Source: Clostridia bacterium (lineage in GTDB: Bacteria > Acidobacteriota > Terriglobia > Terriglobales > Acidobacteriaceae). Taken from it: a DNA stretch of 64,000 nucleotides. The stretch is taken from positions 124,001 through 188,000 of the forward strand of contig DATMYA010000052.1 of NCBI GenBank assembly GCA_035561135.1, in the 5' to 3' direction. Below the pieces are notes generated by a model that was given only the letters and a program-made list of their open reading frames with translations, did not search any database and had not been told where the DNA came from. Below, in pieces: positions 8,333-17,643 of this stretch. The translations under genes and the position numbers were made by a program. Positions within the stretch are counted from its first letter, which is position 1, and every line of letters begins with the position of its first letter.

Positions 8333-10084
8333 TTGAGCGAGTTCCATAATCCACAGCAAGAACCAGGCACCGAGAAGAGGCTCATCCTCGTCTTCGTCCT
8401 GACCTTCATTGTCATCATCCTGAGCCAGCAACTGCTCTTTAAGAACAAGACTGGTTCGCAACAGCAGCCTGCGGAGAAGCAGCAGCAACAGCAGCCTGCC
8501 GCCGCTCAGACCTCAGCGGTCTCGTCCGCGCCGGCACAACCCGCCATTCCGATGGCGGAGGGTACAAAGGTTGCAAGCGCCGAATCTGAAACCGTTATTG
8601 AGAATGACCTCTACCGCATAGCGTTCACAAATCGCGGCGGTCAGGTACGCTCCTGGATTCTGAAGAAGTACAAGGACAATCAGGGCAAACCGCTCGAGTT
8701 GGTGCATCAACAGGCTGCCGCGCAGTACGGATACCCGCTCTCACTGTGGACCTGGGATGAGCAACTTCGCAACAAGCTCAACTCAGCGCTGTATGTCCCC
8801 AGCACGACCGGCAATGTCGCGGTCCCGAATGAACTGACCTTCGAGTATTCCGACCAGGACATCTCCGTGCGCAAGACCTTCCGCTTCGACCACTCGTACA
8901 CGGTGCAGATGCAGACGGCTGTAGCGCATGGCGGCAACTACGTCTCGGCGCTCCCGGCGTGGCCGGGCGGCTTCGGAGACCAGATGGTTCCCTCCGCCTA
9001 TGCTACGTCCAGCGTCGATTACCAGGTGGCCGATAAGATCAACCGCCTGAAGGCCAAGAAAGTCAGCGGCGGCAACACGGTTCGCGGCCCATTCCACTGG
9101 GCCGGAACGCTGGACCAGTATTTCGCCGCCATCTTCCTGCCGGACGATCCTGATAATGCCGCTCTCGTCACTCTCCAGGGGCAGGTTGATGTCCCCAAGA
9201 GTGCGAGCAAGCCCGATCCTAAAGATACGGTCAAGGAGCCGGTGCTCGGTGCAGCCGTCGGCAGCTTGACAGGCATTACGAATCAGCGCCTCTTCGTCGG
9301 GCCTCTCGACATAGACGTGCTCGATGGTGTGCACGCGGTCGCCAGCGGCGGCACGGAGGGACCGAATCTCCGTGGGGTCGTTGACTTCGGCATGTTCGGC
9401 TTTATCGCACGGCCGTTGTTCATGTGGCTCAAGTGGACGCATGAGCACTGGGTCAGCAACTGGGGATGGGCGATTGTTATTCTGACCCTCATCATCAATC
9501 TCGCGCTGCTGCCGTTGCGCGTCATGAGCATGAAGTCGGCGCTCAAGATGCAGCGCATCGCTCCGCAGATCAAGGCCGTGCAGGAGAAGTACAAGAAGTA
9601 CGGTATGCGCGATCCGCGCAAGGCGGAGATGAACACGGAAATCGCGGCTCTCTATAAGCAGCACAAGGTGAACCCCGCGGGCGGGTGCTTCCCCTTGCTC
9701 ATACAGATGCCGTTTCTGTTCGCGTTCTATGCCATGCTGCAAGTGGCAATTGAGCTTCGCCACGCGCCATGGCTCTGGGTATCCGATCTTGCTGCGCCGG
9801 ATCGCATGATGATTCTGCCCATCGGCATCGTTCTCACGACGGTGTTCGTGCAGAAGATGACGCCTCAGGCCGGCATGGATCCTGCCCAGCAGCGCATGTT
9901 CACCTTCATGATGCCGGTCTTCCTCGGCTTCATGAGCTGGTCGCTGGCCGCCGGATTGAGCCTCTACTGGACAATCGGAAACCTGATCGCCATCGCCCAG
10001 CAGTGGGTCATGAACCGCACCGAGCTGGGGCGCGAAATGCGAGCACAGATGGAGAAGCGCGAACGCAAAAAGCAGTTGAAGTAA
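8333..10084 (+). CDS. yidC: membrane protein insertase YidC
   Basis: Encodes the insertase that places membrane proteins into the cytoplasmic membrane alone or with SecYEG. The 583-residue product has a Gram-negative layout: an N-terminal TM anchor (about residues 17-35), a glutamine/alanine-rich linker, a large periplasmic beta domain (about 75-330) and the conserved five-TM core with LKWTHEHWVSNWGWAIVILT, NPAGGCFPLLIQMPFLFAFY and GLSLYWTIGNLIAIAQQWVMN. The C-terminal tail is basic (RERKKQLK), as needed for ribosome contact. The start is TTG at 8333. It lies between yidD and khpB. Confidence 0.96.
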   Translation: MSEFHNPQQEPGTEKRLILVFVLTFIVIILSQQLLFKNKTGSQQQPAEKQQQQQPAAAQTSAVSSAPAQPAIPMAEGTKVASAESETVIENDLYRIAFTNRGGQVRSWILKKYKDNQGKPLELVHQQAAAQYGYPLSLWTWDEQLRNKLNSALYVPSTTGNVAVPNELTFEYSDQDISVRKTFRFDHSYTVQMQTAVAHGGNYVSALPAWPGGFGDQMVPSAYATSSVDYQVADKINRLKAKKVSGGNTVRGPFHWAGTLDQYFAAIFLPDDPDNAALVTLQGQVDVPKSASKPDPKDTVKEPVLGAAVGSLTGITNQRLFVGPLDIDVLDGVHAVASGGTEGPNLRGVVDFGMFGFIARPLFMWLKWTHEHWVSNWGWAIVILTLIINLALLPLRVMSMKSALKMQRIAPQIKAVQEKYKKYGMRDPRKAEMNTEIAALYKQHKVNPAGGCFPLLIQMPFLFAFYAMLQVAIELRHAPWLWVSDLAAPDRMMILPIGIVLTTVFVQKMTPQAGMDPAQQRMFTFMMPVFLGFMSWSLAAGLSLYWTIGNLIAIAQQWVMNRTELGREMRAQMEKRERKKQLK

Positions 10085-10091
10085 TATCGTG

Positions 10092-10124
10092 GGCGGCCCT
10101 GCGCTAAGATCAAGCGGGGCCGCC
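10092..10124 (+). repeat. intercistronic hairpin between yidC and khpB
   Basis: GGCGGCCC (10092-10099) pairs with GGGCCGCC (10117-10124), with CGCT/AGCG nested in the loop. There is no T-run after it, so it is more likely an mRNA stability or processing hairpin than a full terminator. Confidence 0.5.
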
Positions 10125-10202
10125 GCTGCATCACAGGTTTAACAAGACAGACTTGACCCGAACCGCCGCAACCGAGTTACAAAAGCAGAGTCGCTACAAC
10201 CT

Positions 10203-10745
10203 ATGCCTATCCAAGACAAGATCGCGACCGCAAAGAAGATTAGCGAGCTCCTCAATCAGATAATCCAGCACGGCGCTTTTCGGTTGAAATACAAGATCAC
10301 CGTGGACCCGCCGATTCCGGACAGCCGGGATTGGGAGAAGCCCGTCATCCTGGTCGAGCTCTCCGGAGCCGACAGCCCGCTGATGCTGGAGCGTGGCGCG
10401 GAAGTGCTGCGCGCCCTCGAGTGCATCGTCATGGAGTCGCTGCGCCTCTCGTCGGAAGACCACGACAAAGTCGCTTTCGATTGCATGAACTTCCGCCAGG
10501 CGCGCATCGAAGAACTCCGGCTCGCCGCATCCGTAGCAGCCGAAAAGGTCCGCCACACCAAGGAGCCCTACTCTTTCGCGCCCATGTCGTCGCGCGAACG
10601 CCGCGTGCTTCACCTGGCTCTGCGCGACGAAGCCGACCTGCGCACGGAGAGTGCCGGCGAAGGCCCACAGCGGCACCTCATTCTTTACCCCAAGGACTAC
10701 AAGGGCAAAGCCGTCGCCGCGCCGACCATGCGCCGCCGCCGCTAG
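10203..10745 (+). CDS. khpB: R3H/KH RNA-binding protein KhpB (Jag/SpoIIIJ-associated)
   Basis: A 180-residue homologue of Jag/KhpB, an RNA-binding protein usually encoded next to yidC. The middle part (about residues 50-95) corresponds to the KH domain (LMLERGAEVLRALECIVMES), and the C-terminal part to the R3H domain with SSRERRVLHLALRDE and a following basic tail (APTMRRRR). An N-terminal Jag_N domain is not evident, so this is a short form. It sits between yidC and mnmE and ends at a terminator. Confidence 0.85.
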   Translation: MPIQDKIATAKKISELLNQIIQHGAFRLKYKITVDPPIPDSRDWEKPVILVELSGADSPLMLERGAEVLRALECIVMESLRLSSEDHDKVAFDCMNFRQARIEELRLAASVAAEKVRHTKEPYSFAPMSSRERRVLHLALRDEADLRTESAGEGPQRHLILYPKDYKGKAVAAPTMRRRR

Positions 10746-10766
10746 CTGCATCAGAGTTCATTGGAG

Positions 10767-10793
10767 CCCCAGCCAACCCCGCGCTGGGGTTTT
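10767..10793 (+). terminator. terminator after khpB
   Basis: CCCCAGC (10767-10773) pairs with GCTGGGG (10783-10789), followed directly by TTTT. It closes the rpmH-khpB cluster; mnmE starts 86 bases later. Confidence 0.75.
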
Positions 10794-10878
10794 CTATTGT
10801 GCGCCGCTTTCGAAGCTCAGGCCTCTTGGCCACAAAGCCCAGACCTTTTGACCGGCAGTTTGTGGTTAAATCCTTCCA

Positions 10879-12237
10879 GTGAACCTTGACGACACGATCG
10901 TTGCGATTGCGACGCCTCCCGGCCGAGGCGGCATCGGCGTCGTGCGTCTCTCTGGACCCGATGCTGTGGCGATCGCGCGCCCCACGCTTAACCTCGGAGG
11001 CCATCGCCAGCTTGAAGCAGGCCGCGCTCTCTTCGGTGAACTCGTCGAGCCCGACACGGACGAGCGAATAGACGAGGTCGTCGCCACCTACTTCGCCAAG
11101 CCGCACTCCTACACCACAGATGACGTCGTGGAAATCTCCTGCCACGGAGCACCTGTCGTTCTGCGTCACGTCGTAGAAATCGCGCTAGGCCGAGGTGCGC
11201 GGCTTGCGGAACCAGGCGAGTTCACCATGCGCGCCTTCCTTAACGGACGCATCGATCTCACGCAGGCCGAGGCCGTGCGCGACCTTATCGAATCGCAGAC
11301 GCTTTACCAGGCAAAGGTTGCGGCGCAGCAGCTAGAGGGCGCGCTCTCACATCGGCTTCAACCTATCAAGCAGAAGCTCGTCAACCTGATCGCAATGCTT
11401 GAGGCCGGCATAGACTTCGCCGAAGACGACGTATCGATCATGACGGGCGAGCAGATACTAGCGCGCATCGCCGTCACTCGCGTGGCGCTTGGGCAACTCC
11501 TGGCTACGTTCGAATATGGCAAGGTCGTCCATGAAGGCCTGACGCTCGCAATCGTCGGCCGTCCCAACGTCGGGAAATCAAGCCTCTTCAACTGCCTGGT
11601 CGAACGCGAGCGCGCCATTGTCACCGCGACACCGGGCACCACCCGAGACCTCGTCACCGAAACAGTCGCTCTCGGCGGCATCCCCGTGCGCCTCGTCGAT
11701 ACCGCCGGAATCCGTAAGGCCCTCGACGAAGCGGAAAGCATCGGCATTCGTAAATCTATGGAAGCCCTCGCCGACGCCGACCTTGTTCTTGTAGTGCTGG
11801 ACGCTTCGCAGTCTCTGGAGAAAGTTGATTACGAGTTACTGGAACAGGTGCACAGCCGCAAGGCGATCCTGGCGCTGAACAAGAGCGATATGGGTTCACG
11901 CGTCGGGCTCACGTCCAGCTTCCCTACGCTGAAAACCTCGGCGACAACAGGTGAGGGCATCGCCGAGCTGCGCAGCGAAATCCTGCGCCATATCGGTGGT
12001 GAGAACGGAACGCAACAGGAGAGCGGCTTCCTAACCAACGTCCGCCAGCAGGACCTTGTAACGAAGGCCATCGCGGCCCTGAACTCCGCGAGCGCAGCCG
12101 CGTCCGCGAACATTCCGCACGAAATGCTCCTGCTAGACCTCTACGGAGCACTCCGCCCACTAGACGAAATCACCGGCGCAACCGCCGCCGACGACATTCT
12201 CAACCTGATCTTTAGTAATTTCTGCATCGGCAAATAA
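10879..12237 (+). CDS. mnmE: tRNA modification GTPase MnmE
   Basis: Encodes the GTPase that, with MnmG, forms cmnm5 groups at wobble U34 of certain tRNAs. The 452-residue product has the N-terminal tetrahydrofolate-binding domain (IVAIATPPGRGGIGVVRLSG), the helical domain, an inserted G domain with P-loop GRPNVGKSS, switch II DTAGIR and NKSD, and the invariant C-terminal FCIGK carrying the catalytic cysteine. Start is GTG at 10879. The usual partner mnmG is not adjacent; the next genes belong to an accessory patch. Confidence 0.96.
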   Translation: MNLDDTIVAIATPPGRGGIGVVRLSGPDAVAIARPTLNLGGHRQLEAGRALFGELVEPDTDERIDEVVATYFAKPHSYTTDDVVEISCHGAPVVLRHVVEIALGRGARLAEPGEFTMRAFLNGRIDLTQAEAVRDLIESQTLYQAKVAAQQLEGALSHRLQPIKQKLVNLIAMLEAGIDFAEDDVSIMTGEQILARIAVTRVALGQLLATFEYGKVVHEGLTLAIVGRPNVGKSSLFNCLVERERAIVTATPGTTRDLVTETVALGGIPVRLVDTAGIRKALDEAESIGIRKSMEALADADLVLVVLDASQSLEKVDYELLEQVHSRKAILALNKSDMGSRVGLTSSFPTLKTSATTGEGIAELRSEILRHIGGENGTQQESGFLTNVRQQDLVTKAIAALNSASAAASANIPHEMLLLDLYGALRPLDEITGATAADDILNLIFSNFCIGK

Positions 12238-12258
12238 CCGGCCTTCCAGCGACGTCCG

Positions 12259-12432
12259 ATGATGTCTATCAACCTTCGACAATTTCCGGCGGAGTAGCTA
12301 ACCCCCGACAGTGTGAGAGAAGCGAGATACTTTGAGCGTAAAGCGTCTTCCGTTTCCGGACTTCCAGCCGACAAAGCCATCGAAGTGATACGTAAACACA
12401 TTAAAAAGACGGCCAAAAAGGAGGCGCACTAA
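12259..12432 (+). pseudogene. short ORF interrupted by an amber codon
   Basis: From ATG at 12259 or 12262 the frame reads MSINLRQFPAE, then TAG at 12295, then continues without another stop for 44 sense codons to TAA at 12430: LTPDSVREARYFERK, GLPADKAIEVIRKHIK, KTAKKEAH. A GTG at 12313 could instead start a 39-residue product. The downstream part is well-behaved, charged and helical, and its last codons contain the AGGAGG Shine-Dalgarno of the next gene, suggesting a former two-gene unit. I do not recognise the family. It may be a nonsense-mutated small gene, a short GTG-started gene, or chance. Confidence 0.4.
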
Positions 12433-12433
12433 T

Positions 12434-13309
12434 ATGCTCACTCGAGTTCGCTATCGAGTAGTTTCCGCCTTGGCTGTCATTTCTTTCCTGATCTCGTCTC
12501 CGACATCTAATACCATATGTACTTTGAAACTAAGAAACCTTATGAAAACAACAATACTGCGTCTTCTAGTCTTGATTGGACTTCTAGGAAGTCCGGTTTT
12601 CACCAGCACCGCGCTTACACTTGCACAGCAAGCAACCGAAGATAAGGGATGGCAGCAGACACCAAAACCAGCCGCAAGTGCACGCCCTGTTAGTGAGGCG
12701 GTACGTCAGGCGAGGGACCAACACTTCGCGCCCTACTCGTCTCCCACACCACTTGACGACCCTGAAGAGCGTAGTAGCAGCACGAATAGCGCCATAATTG
12801 GTGGCACCTTAAGCGAACCGCGGATTATCAAAGGATTGCCCGTATGCCAAGTTGCAAACATATTTGTAGCCACGATAACAGACTTTCAGCCTTTCCTGTC
12901 GAATTCTCGGACCGCACTCTACACTGAGATGTATTTTCGGGTTGATCAAATTATCAAGAGCCCTAGCACTGACAGTACTGACAACAAGCTTTCAGTCGGA
13001 AGTGAAATAACTACATTGCTGCCAGGCGGAAGTTTTGCATTACCTAACGGCCGCATCATCACTCCTCGCCAACCACAGAAAAGAAGCCGTTTACAGTCTG
13101 GTCAAACCTACGTTTTCTTCGGGGACTACGTACCCAGCACAGAATCGTATTCACCTCTGAAACTATGGGAAGTCGAGCGTGGTTTAATGAAGCCAGTAAG
13201 TGAAGACGATACTCTATCCGAACAACAAGGACGCTCACATCATGCGGGCTCTACCCTAGCCGAGTTCCTGGACATCATAGAAAGCCAGCGTAATCTATGT
13301 GACAAATAG
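12434..13309 (+). CDS. secreted hypothetical protein
   Basis: A 291-residue protein of unrecognised family. AGGAGG at 12419-12424 stands nine bases before the ATG at 12434 and supports this start; an internal ATG at 12542 (MKTTILRLLVLIGLL) would give a cleaner signal peptide cut near LAQQ. The mature part has a Ser/Thr/Pro-rich linker followed by a globular region with INGRIITP-like beta strands, GLPVCQVANIFVATITD and YVFFGDYVP. Codon use (AAA, ATA, TCT, ACA) is more AT-rich than in neighbouring genes, suggesting a different history. No function can be assigned. It lies between mnmE and a truncated secreted-protein gene. Confidence 0.65.
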   Translation: MLTRVRYRVVSALAVISFLISSPTSNTICTLKLRNLMKTTILRLLVLIGLLGSPVFTSTALTLAQQATEDKGWQQTPKPAASARPVSEAVRQARDQHFAPYSSPTPLDDPEERSSSTNSAIIGGTLSEPRIIKGLPVCQVANIFVATITDFQPFLSNSRTALYTEMYFRVDQIIKSPSTDSTDNKLSVGSEITTLLPGGSFALPNGRIITPRQPQKRSRLQSGQTYVFFGDYVPSTESYSPLKLWEVERGLMKPVSEDDTLSEQQGRSHHAGSTLAEFLDIIESQRNLCDK

Positions 13310-13375
13310 TGATAACAAGGGCCAGCTTAGTCGACTTCATATCTTCTATTCTTTGGCTGCAAGATAGGGCCAACT

Positions 13376-13480
13376 TTGAATAAAATCACCTACTATGCTC
13401 TCTTGCTTGTAGTCGCTGTATTGCCGAGATTACTCCTAGGCCAAACTCCCTGCCCTCCAATACTTCAATGTTCGGATTCA
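13376..13480 (+). pseudogene. truncated start of a secreted-protein gene
   Basis: From a TTG at 13376 the frame gives a clear signal peptide (MNKITYYALLLVVAVLPRLL, then LGQTPCPP) followed by a few cysteine-containing residues. At about 13478 it runs into the 3' end of the convergent gene 13478-15802, after which the frame is simply antisense to that gene. The base composition also changes there from AT-richer to GC-rich. The simplest reading is a gene that lost everything after its signal peptide in a rearrangement. Confidence 0.4.
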
Positions 13481-15802
13481 GGGTGCAGGCTGTCCGGCGC
13501 CTGGTTGGGTATGCCGGGCCGGGCGTGTCTGTTGGAATCCCGGCGGCACCGGGTAGCCAGGCTTGCCGAACTGGTCCATGGGGAAGTTCTTGAAGCCAAG
13601 CGCCAGTGCGGGCGATCCCGCTTTGACGGTGTAGTCACCCTTCGCAGCGTTCGCGAACTGCGGATCAGCCGTAACCGAATGCTGATCCAGCTTGTACTTA
13701 TCCCACGTCTCCCTGGCGATGATTTCACCACCGACGCCACTGTCGATCAGGAGCGTCACTGGGCCGCCATTGTTCCAGAACACATTGTTGTCGATCATCC
13801 CCGTGTTCGGCATGAAGTCCCTGGTCCTGCAGTAGTACGGAGTCTTGCTGACGATAATGTTGTTGGCAACGGTCTTCCGCATATCCGGCAAATTCCACTG
13901 GTGGAAGACAGGCCGCGAATTGATGATGATGTTGTTCGTGATCGTGTGGTCGAAACCGTGTTGCGACTTCACTGAGCAGTTCACGAGGAGGTTGTTGTAG
14001 ACAAGGTAGTTGGTCGATCCGTCGTCCAGGTCGATGCCGAACAGAAGTCGACGCTCCTGCCCGGGTGCCTCGTTATCTTTCGCGGGCCCCCGTCCTCCAT
14101 CCTGCGTGGCGCCCTCGCTGGTACCTACCATCTGGGGCAATTCCACCGGTTCCATGTGGAAACGGTTGTTGCGGATCGTATTCGGTTGGACCATATCAAG
14201 CATTGCGTACTTCCGGGCATCGGCACCGCTCATTCTTCTCCACCAACGGTCTCTTCCCCACGAGTTAAAAGGCCCGTGGTCGCCCGTCTCTCGCACCTGA
14301 TCGAAGACGTCGTTGTACTCAATCACATGGCCGCCAAACGTGCCGTCCTCGATATTGATTCCCGCTCTTGGCCCGTGATGCGCGGTGCAATGGCTCACCG
14401 TAACCCCCTGGCTGATGGAGATTAGCACCGCAGAGGTCTGCTTCTCGAACATGCCGTTGTCGTACATATAGCAGTAGCTGACGGTGATGTTCTTCGGATA
14501 GTTTTCAGTGGCTGGGCCAGGAGTCAGATTCGTCGGCGCCTGCTTGTCATTGCTCCAGTTGCAGTAGTACCAGGTCGAACTGGGCAGGCCTGCTATGGCG
14601 ACCGCCGTCGCTCCGACATGGACGAAGTCGCAGCCGGTCACAACGTTGTCCAGATTGTGGCCGCTCATGAATATGCCGTTGCCGCCCAGGTTCGTGAAAT
14701 TGCAGTTCCGGATCTCGATGTTCTCCGAATCCTGCAGATACATCGCTCCTGCTCGGACAATGGTCCAGTCTCCCTGCGAGAGACCTTCGTACGGTCTGGT
14801 GAACAGTGTCCTGTGAGTGTGAGCCAGATTGAAGCCGCAAAATTTCAGATACTTCACATTTGCATTCGGCTTGCCAACCACACGGATCAGTTCTTCCTGG
14901 GTCGCTCCCACCAGGTAACTCGAAGAAAGGTTGGCTCCGGCGGGAGGATAGACGTAAAGCTTCCCCTTCGCTTTGTCATAAAACCATTCTCCCGGCGCAT
15001 CGAGTTCTTCGAAGATGTTCTCCGCCACCTGCTCCTTCGGATTCACAGTGCTTCCGCGATTGTTGTCGCCCACCCACTCCAGATCCAGTTTCGTCCCGTT
15101 CTTGCCCTTGATCCTGAACGATTCTCCACCCCATTCGCTGCGGTGCAGAGCGCGGATGAATCCTCCCTCCGGATTACTCCAGTTGGCAACGCGTTCGGAA
15201 TAGTCGGCGCATCCCTGCAGCGGCAATTTCGTCGGGTCGTAATTAGGATAGCGAGCCAGTGTGAGCAGCCTATCTCCACCGAGGAACAACATGTCAAAGT
15301 CGTAGCCGGTCCCGATCGTGGCCACCTTGATGCCCCCCGAATAGTTCGACCAGGTGGGATTTAGTACCACTCCGCCACTGAGGATCACGGTCTCATTGGG
15401 ATACGCTGAATAGGTGATTGGCGCCTTCGCTGAACCACTGTCCTCCGGCCCGAATACAAGCGGTTGGGCCAGATAGTAGGTTCCGCCCCGTACCCAAACT
15501 GTGATGGGTTTACTAACCGGCTGCAAAGCCCGCACAGCAGCCTGAGCCTTTGCCAGCGTTTTGAAGGGGGCTACCCGCGTACCGGCGCCGTCGTCATCTC
15601 CGTTAATCGCAACATACAGGTCCGTTGCTTTGGGGCGGAGATTGCCGCCACGCTGCAGCGGAGGTTCAGCAGCATGCGCCAGGGGTGAAAGTCCACCGAG
15701 CAGGTCGCCCGCTGCAATGCTGGATCCGGCGAGCGTCATAAGCTTCAAAAACTTGCGACGGGACGTGGGGTGCGCGCAGACAAATTCTGGAACGCGTAGC
15801 AT
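13478..15802 (-). CDS. Tat-exported parallel beta-helix protein (probable glycan-active enzyme)
   Basis: A 774-residue protein with a twin-arginine signal: TSRRKFLKLMTLAGSSIAAG at about residues 13-32. The mature part begins LYVAINGDDDGAGTRVAPFKTLAKAQAAV and VWVRGGTYYL, followed by ITYSAYPNETVILSGG: the entry to a right-handed parallel beta-helix found in pectate lyases and in helix-type glycoside hydrolases. Later coils show repeated short N/I/V-rich turns (NIEIRNCNFTNLGGNGIFMSG, NNIIINSRPVF). The C-terminus is a proline-rich tail. Resemblance to GH141/GH120-like proteins is suspected but catalytic residues cannot be assigned. Substrate is probably a plant or microbial polysaccharide, given the nearby GH127 and TonB receptor. 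Confidence 0.75.
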   Translation of the reverse strand: MLRVPEFVCAHPTSRRKFLKLMTLAGSSIAAGDLLGGLSPLAHAAEPPLQRGGNLRPKATDLYVAINGDDDGAGTRVAPFKTLAKAQAAVRALQPVSKPITVWVRGGTYYLAQPLVFGPEDSGSAKAPITYSAYPNETVILSGGVVLNPTWSNYSGGIKVATIGTGYDFDMLFLGGDRLLTLARYPNYDPTKLPLQGCADYSERVANWSNPEGGFIRALHRSEWGGESFRIKGKNGTKLDLEWVGDNNRGSTVNPKEQVAENIFEELDAPGEWFYDKAKGKLYVYPPAGANLSSSYLVGATQEELIRVVGKPNANVKYLKFCGFNLAHTHRTLFTRPYEGLSQGDWTIVRAGAMYLQDSENIEIRNCNFTNLGGNGIFMSGHNLDNVVTGCDFVHVGATAVAIAGLPSSTWYYCNWSNDKQAPTNLTPGPATENYPKNITVSYCYMYDNGMFEKQTSAVLISISQGVTVSHCTAHHGPRAGINIEDGTFGGHVIEYNDVFDQVRETGDHGPFNSWGRDRWWRRMSGADARKYAMLDMVQPNTIRNNRFHMEPVELPQMVGTSEGATQDGGRGPAKDNEAPGQERRLLFGIDLDDGSTNYLVYNNLLVNCSVKSQHGFDHTITNNIIINSRPVFHQWNLPDMRKTVANNIIVSKTPYYCRTRDFMPNTGMIDNNVFWNNGGPVTLLIDSGVGGEIIARETWDKYKLDQHSVTADPQFANAAKGDYTVKAGSPALALGFKNFPMDQFGKPGYPVPPGFQQTRPARHTQPGAGQPAP

Positions 15803-16122
15803 AGGCTCTATTCCTGAGTACGAGAATAATGCTGCTCATTATAGCGATAAAGGCCCAGCTATTTCGGTCCGTTCCCAATAAGGATTGTTCCATCGCGGAG
15901 TAAGAGACGAACCATGAAGAGACTCGCCGTGCAGTGTTGATCAGCGCCGTCCGGAAATTACTCTGTACAAGTGACATCGGAAGCGCTTTCAGTGGTTCGG
16001 CGCTTTTAACTGCGTTCGGCTGCGGACTTGCCGCCTGGTTCGTCTCTGGCATCGATTCCCAGAGTCGTCTCGGCGCTTCGCTCGGCTAACCTAGTCACCC
16101 GAGCAGTGAAACCTTTAGCTGC
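15803..16122. other. gene-free stretch
   Basis: 320 bases between the beta-helix protein gene and the diguanylate cyclase gene, both leftward. No convincing small gene, repeat or T-tailed hairpin was seen. It should hold the promoter of the beta-helix gene, but I could not place it. Confidence 0.4.
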
Positions 16123-17643
16123 TCAGTCGTATAAAGCAGTGGCGGCCGACACGGCTGGAATCACATTCAGCGCACCATAAGAGACTACTCGATTGCGTCC
16201 CGCTTTCTTCGCGGCATACAGCGCCAGGTCGGCGCGCGCGAGAGCAGGGTCGACGATAGCCTCTCCCGCCAGAACTTCCGACACTCCGATGCTAATGGTC
16301 ATCGGCGTCGGGAGTCTGTCAATCGTCAGGCTTTCGACCGCCGCTCGCAACCGTTCCGCCAGCGCCAGCGCACTCGACGTACTCGTTTCGGGCAATAAGA
16401 TACCGAACTCCTCGCCGCCCAGTCTGGCCACGATATCTTCGTGCCGGATCATATTTCGGCACAGCTCGGCAAATGCCCTAAGGGCCAAGTCACCGACCTC
16501 ATGGCCGTGCGTGTCGTTGATGCGCTTGAAAAAGTCTATGTCGATCATGAACAAGGCGAGCGGCCGCTTGTACCGTGCAGCTCGATTGATCTCCTCCGAC
16601 GCAGCGGTGAAGAAGCGGGCGCGGTTCGGCAATCCGCTCAAGGAGTCGGTGGTAGCCAGCAGTTTCATAGTCGCTTCGACTTCCTTGCGGCTGGTGATGT
16701 CGACAAGGATCATCAGAATGGCTTCCTGACCAGCGACTCCTACGGTCGTTGCCTCCAACAGCACATCTCTCACGGAGTCGTCCGGAAAATAAATCCGAGT
16801 CTCAAATCCGGAAGCCTGCCCTTCTGCACGCAGTTTCAGGGCTAGTGCTGGCCAATGGCGGTGATCAATATGGCTTTCGATTCGAAATGGGTCTCTCAGA
16901 AGATCGGCCCCGAAATAATCCCGGGCAGCGTCATTGGCCTGAATAAGTTTGCCGCTGTTTTTAGCTGTGATAATCAGTGGCGCAGGAATGGCCTTCAGCA
17001 TTTTCCGTAAACTGTCGCGATGTTCGGCCAGCTCCGCGTTCGCCACACGCTCCGACTGTGCTGCGGCCCATTCAAGCCTCCGCAGCCTGTTCGATTGGCT
17101 GAGCACCAGGATTAAAACAACGTTGCTCATCAGCATTCCCGCCAGTAGGCCAAGACTGTTTCTGCCGAACGCACTGGGAGACATATATGCTGCCAATGTC
17201 GCCGCACTGGAGCCTGCCCCGAAGGCCAACGCCAATCGAAAAGACACCGGAAAAATCAGGTAGAAAATGACGGGCAGGATAAACGTCGCAAGCAGGGCAA
17301 TGTCGGTACCAGGGAATACCAATACCGCACCTGCAGCAATGACCGGACAAAACCACGCCACACAGACGAACTGAAGATGACGGAAGCTGCTAACCTTGGC
17401 AACAACCGCAAGACACACAAGAGACACTCCCACGATTACACCGCGGGCTGATATCGCGAAGTAGAAGTGTGGATGACCAAAAAATCTCCAATCACTGAAA
17501 AGAAACACCAGGTTGAGAAAGATCGCATATCGAAAGCTCAATCGGGCCTGTCGAATGTACTCTGGCAAGCGCTCCGCCCGATACTGTGCTTCGCGCGCTT
17601 GCTCAATGAATTCGCCACTGCAGGAAGAAACACCTGATTGCAT
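16123..17643 (-). CDS. membrane-bound diguanylate cyclase (PAS-GGDEF)
   Basis: A 506-residue protein that probably makes cyclic di-GMP from two GTP. The first 190 residues contain about five or six hydrophobic membrane segments; a PAS-like sensor follows (about 205-330, IPAPLIITAKNSGKLIQANDAARDYFG ending in a typical ILVDITSRKEVE). The GGDEF domain has an intact catalytic GGEEF at about 409-413 and, five residues upstream, RHED (400-403), which fits the RxxD product-inhibition I-site. No EAL domain is present. A TATAAT lies only seven bases upstream of the ATG on the coding strand, so the mRNA may be almost leaderless. Neighbouring glycan genes give no firm clue to its target. Confidence 0.92.
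   Translation of the reverse strand: MQSGVSSCSGEFIEQAREAQYRAERLPEYIRQARLSFRYAIFLNLVFLFSDWRFFGHPHFYFAISARGVIVGVSLVCLAVVAKVSSFRHLQFVCVAWFCPVIAAGAVLVFPGTDIALLATFILPVIFYLIFPVSFRLALAFGAGSSAATLAAYMSPSAFGRNSLGLLAGMLMSNVVLILVLSQSNRLRRLEWAAAQSERVANAELAEHRDSLRKMLKAIPAPLIITAKNSGKLIQANDAARDYFGADLLRDPFRIESHIDHRHWPALALKLRAEGQASGFETRIYFPDDSVRDVLLEATTVGVAGQEAILMILVDITSRKEVEATMKLLATTDSLSGLPNRARFFTAASEEINRAARYKRPLALFMIDIDFFKRINDTHGHEVGDLALRAFAELCRNMIRHEDIVARLGGEEFGILLPETSTSSALALAERLRAAVESLTIDRLPTPMTISIGVSEVLAGEAIVDPALARADLALYAAKKAGRNRVVSYGALNVIPAVSAATALYD

Noticed and set aside
13481..13975. Long forward frame continuing the truncated signal peptide
   Set aside because: Past about 13480 it is only antisense to the beta-helix gene, with no coding character of its own.
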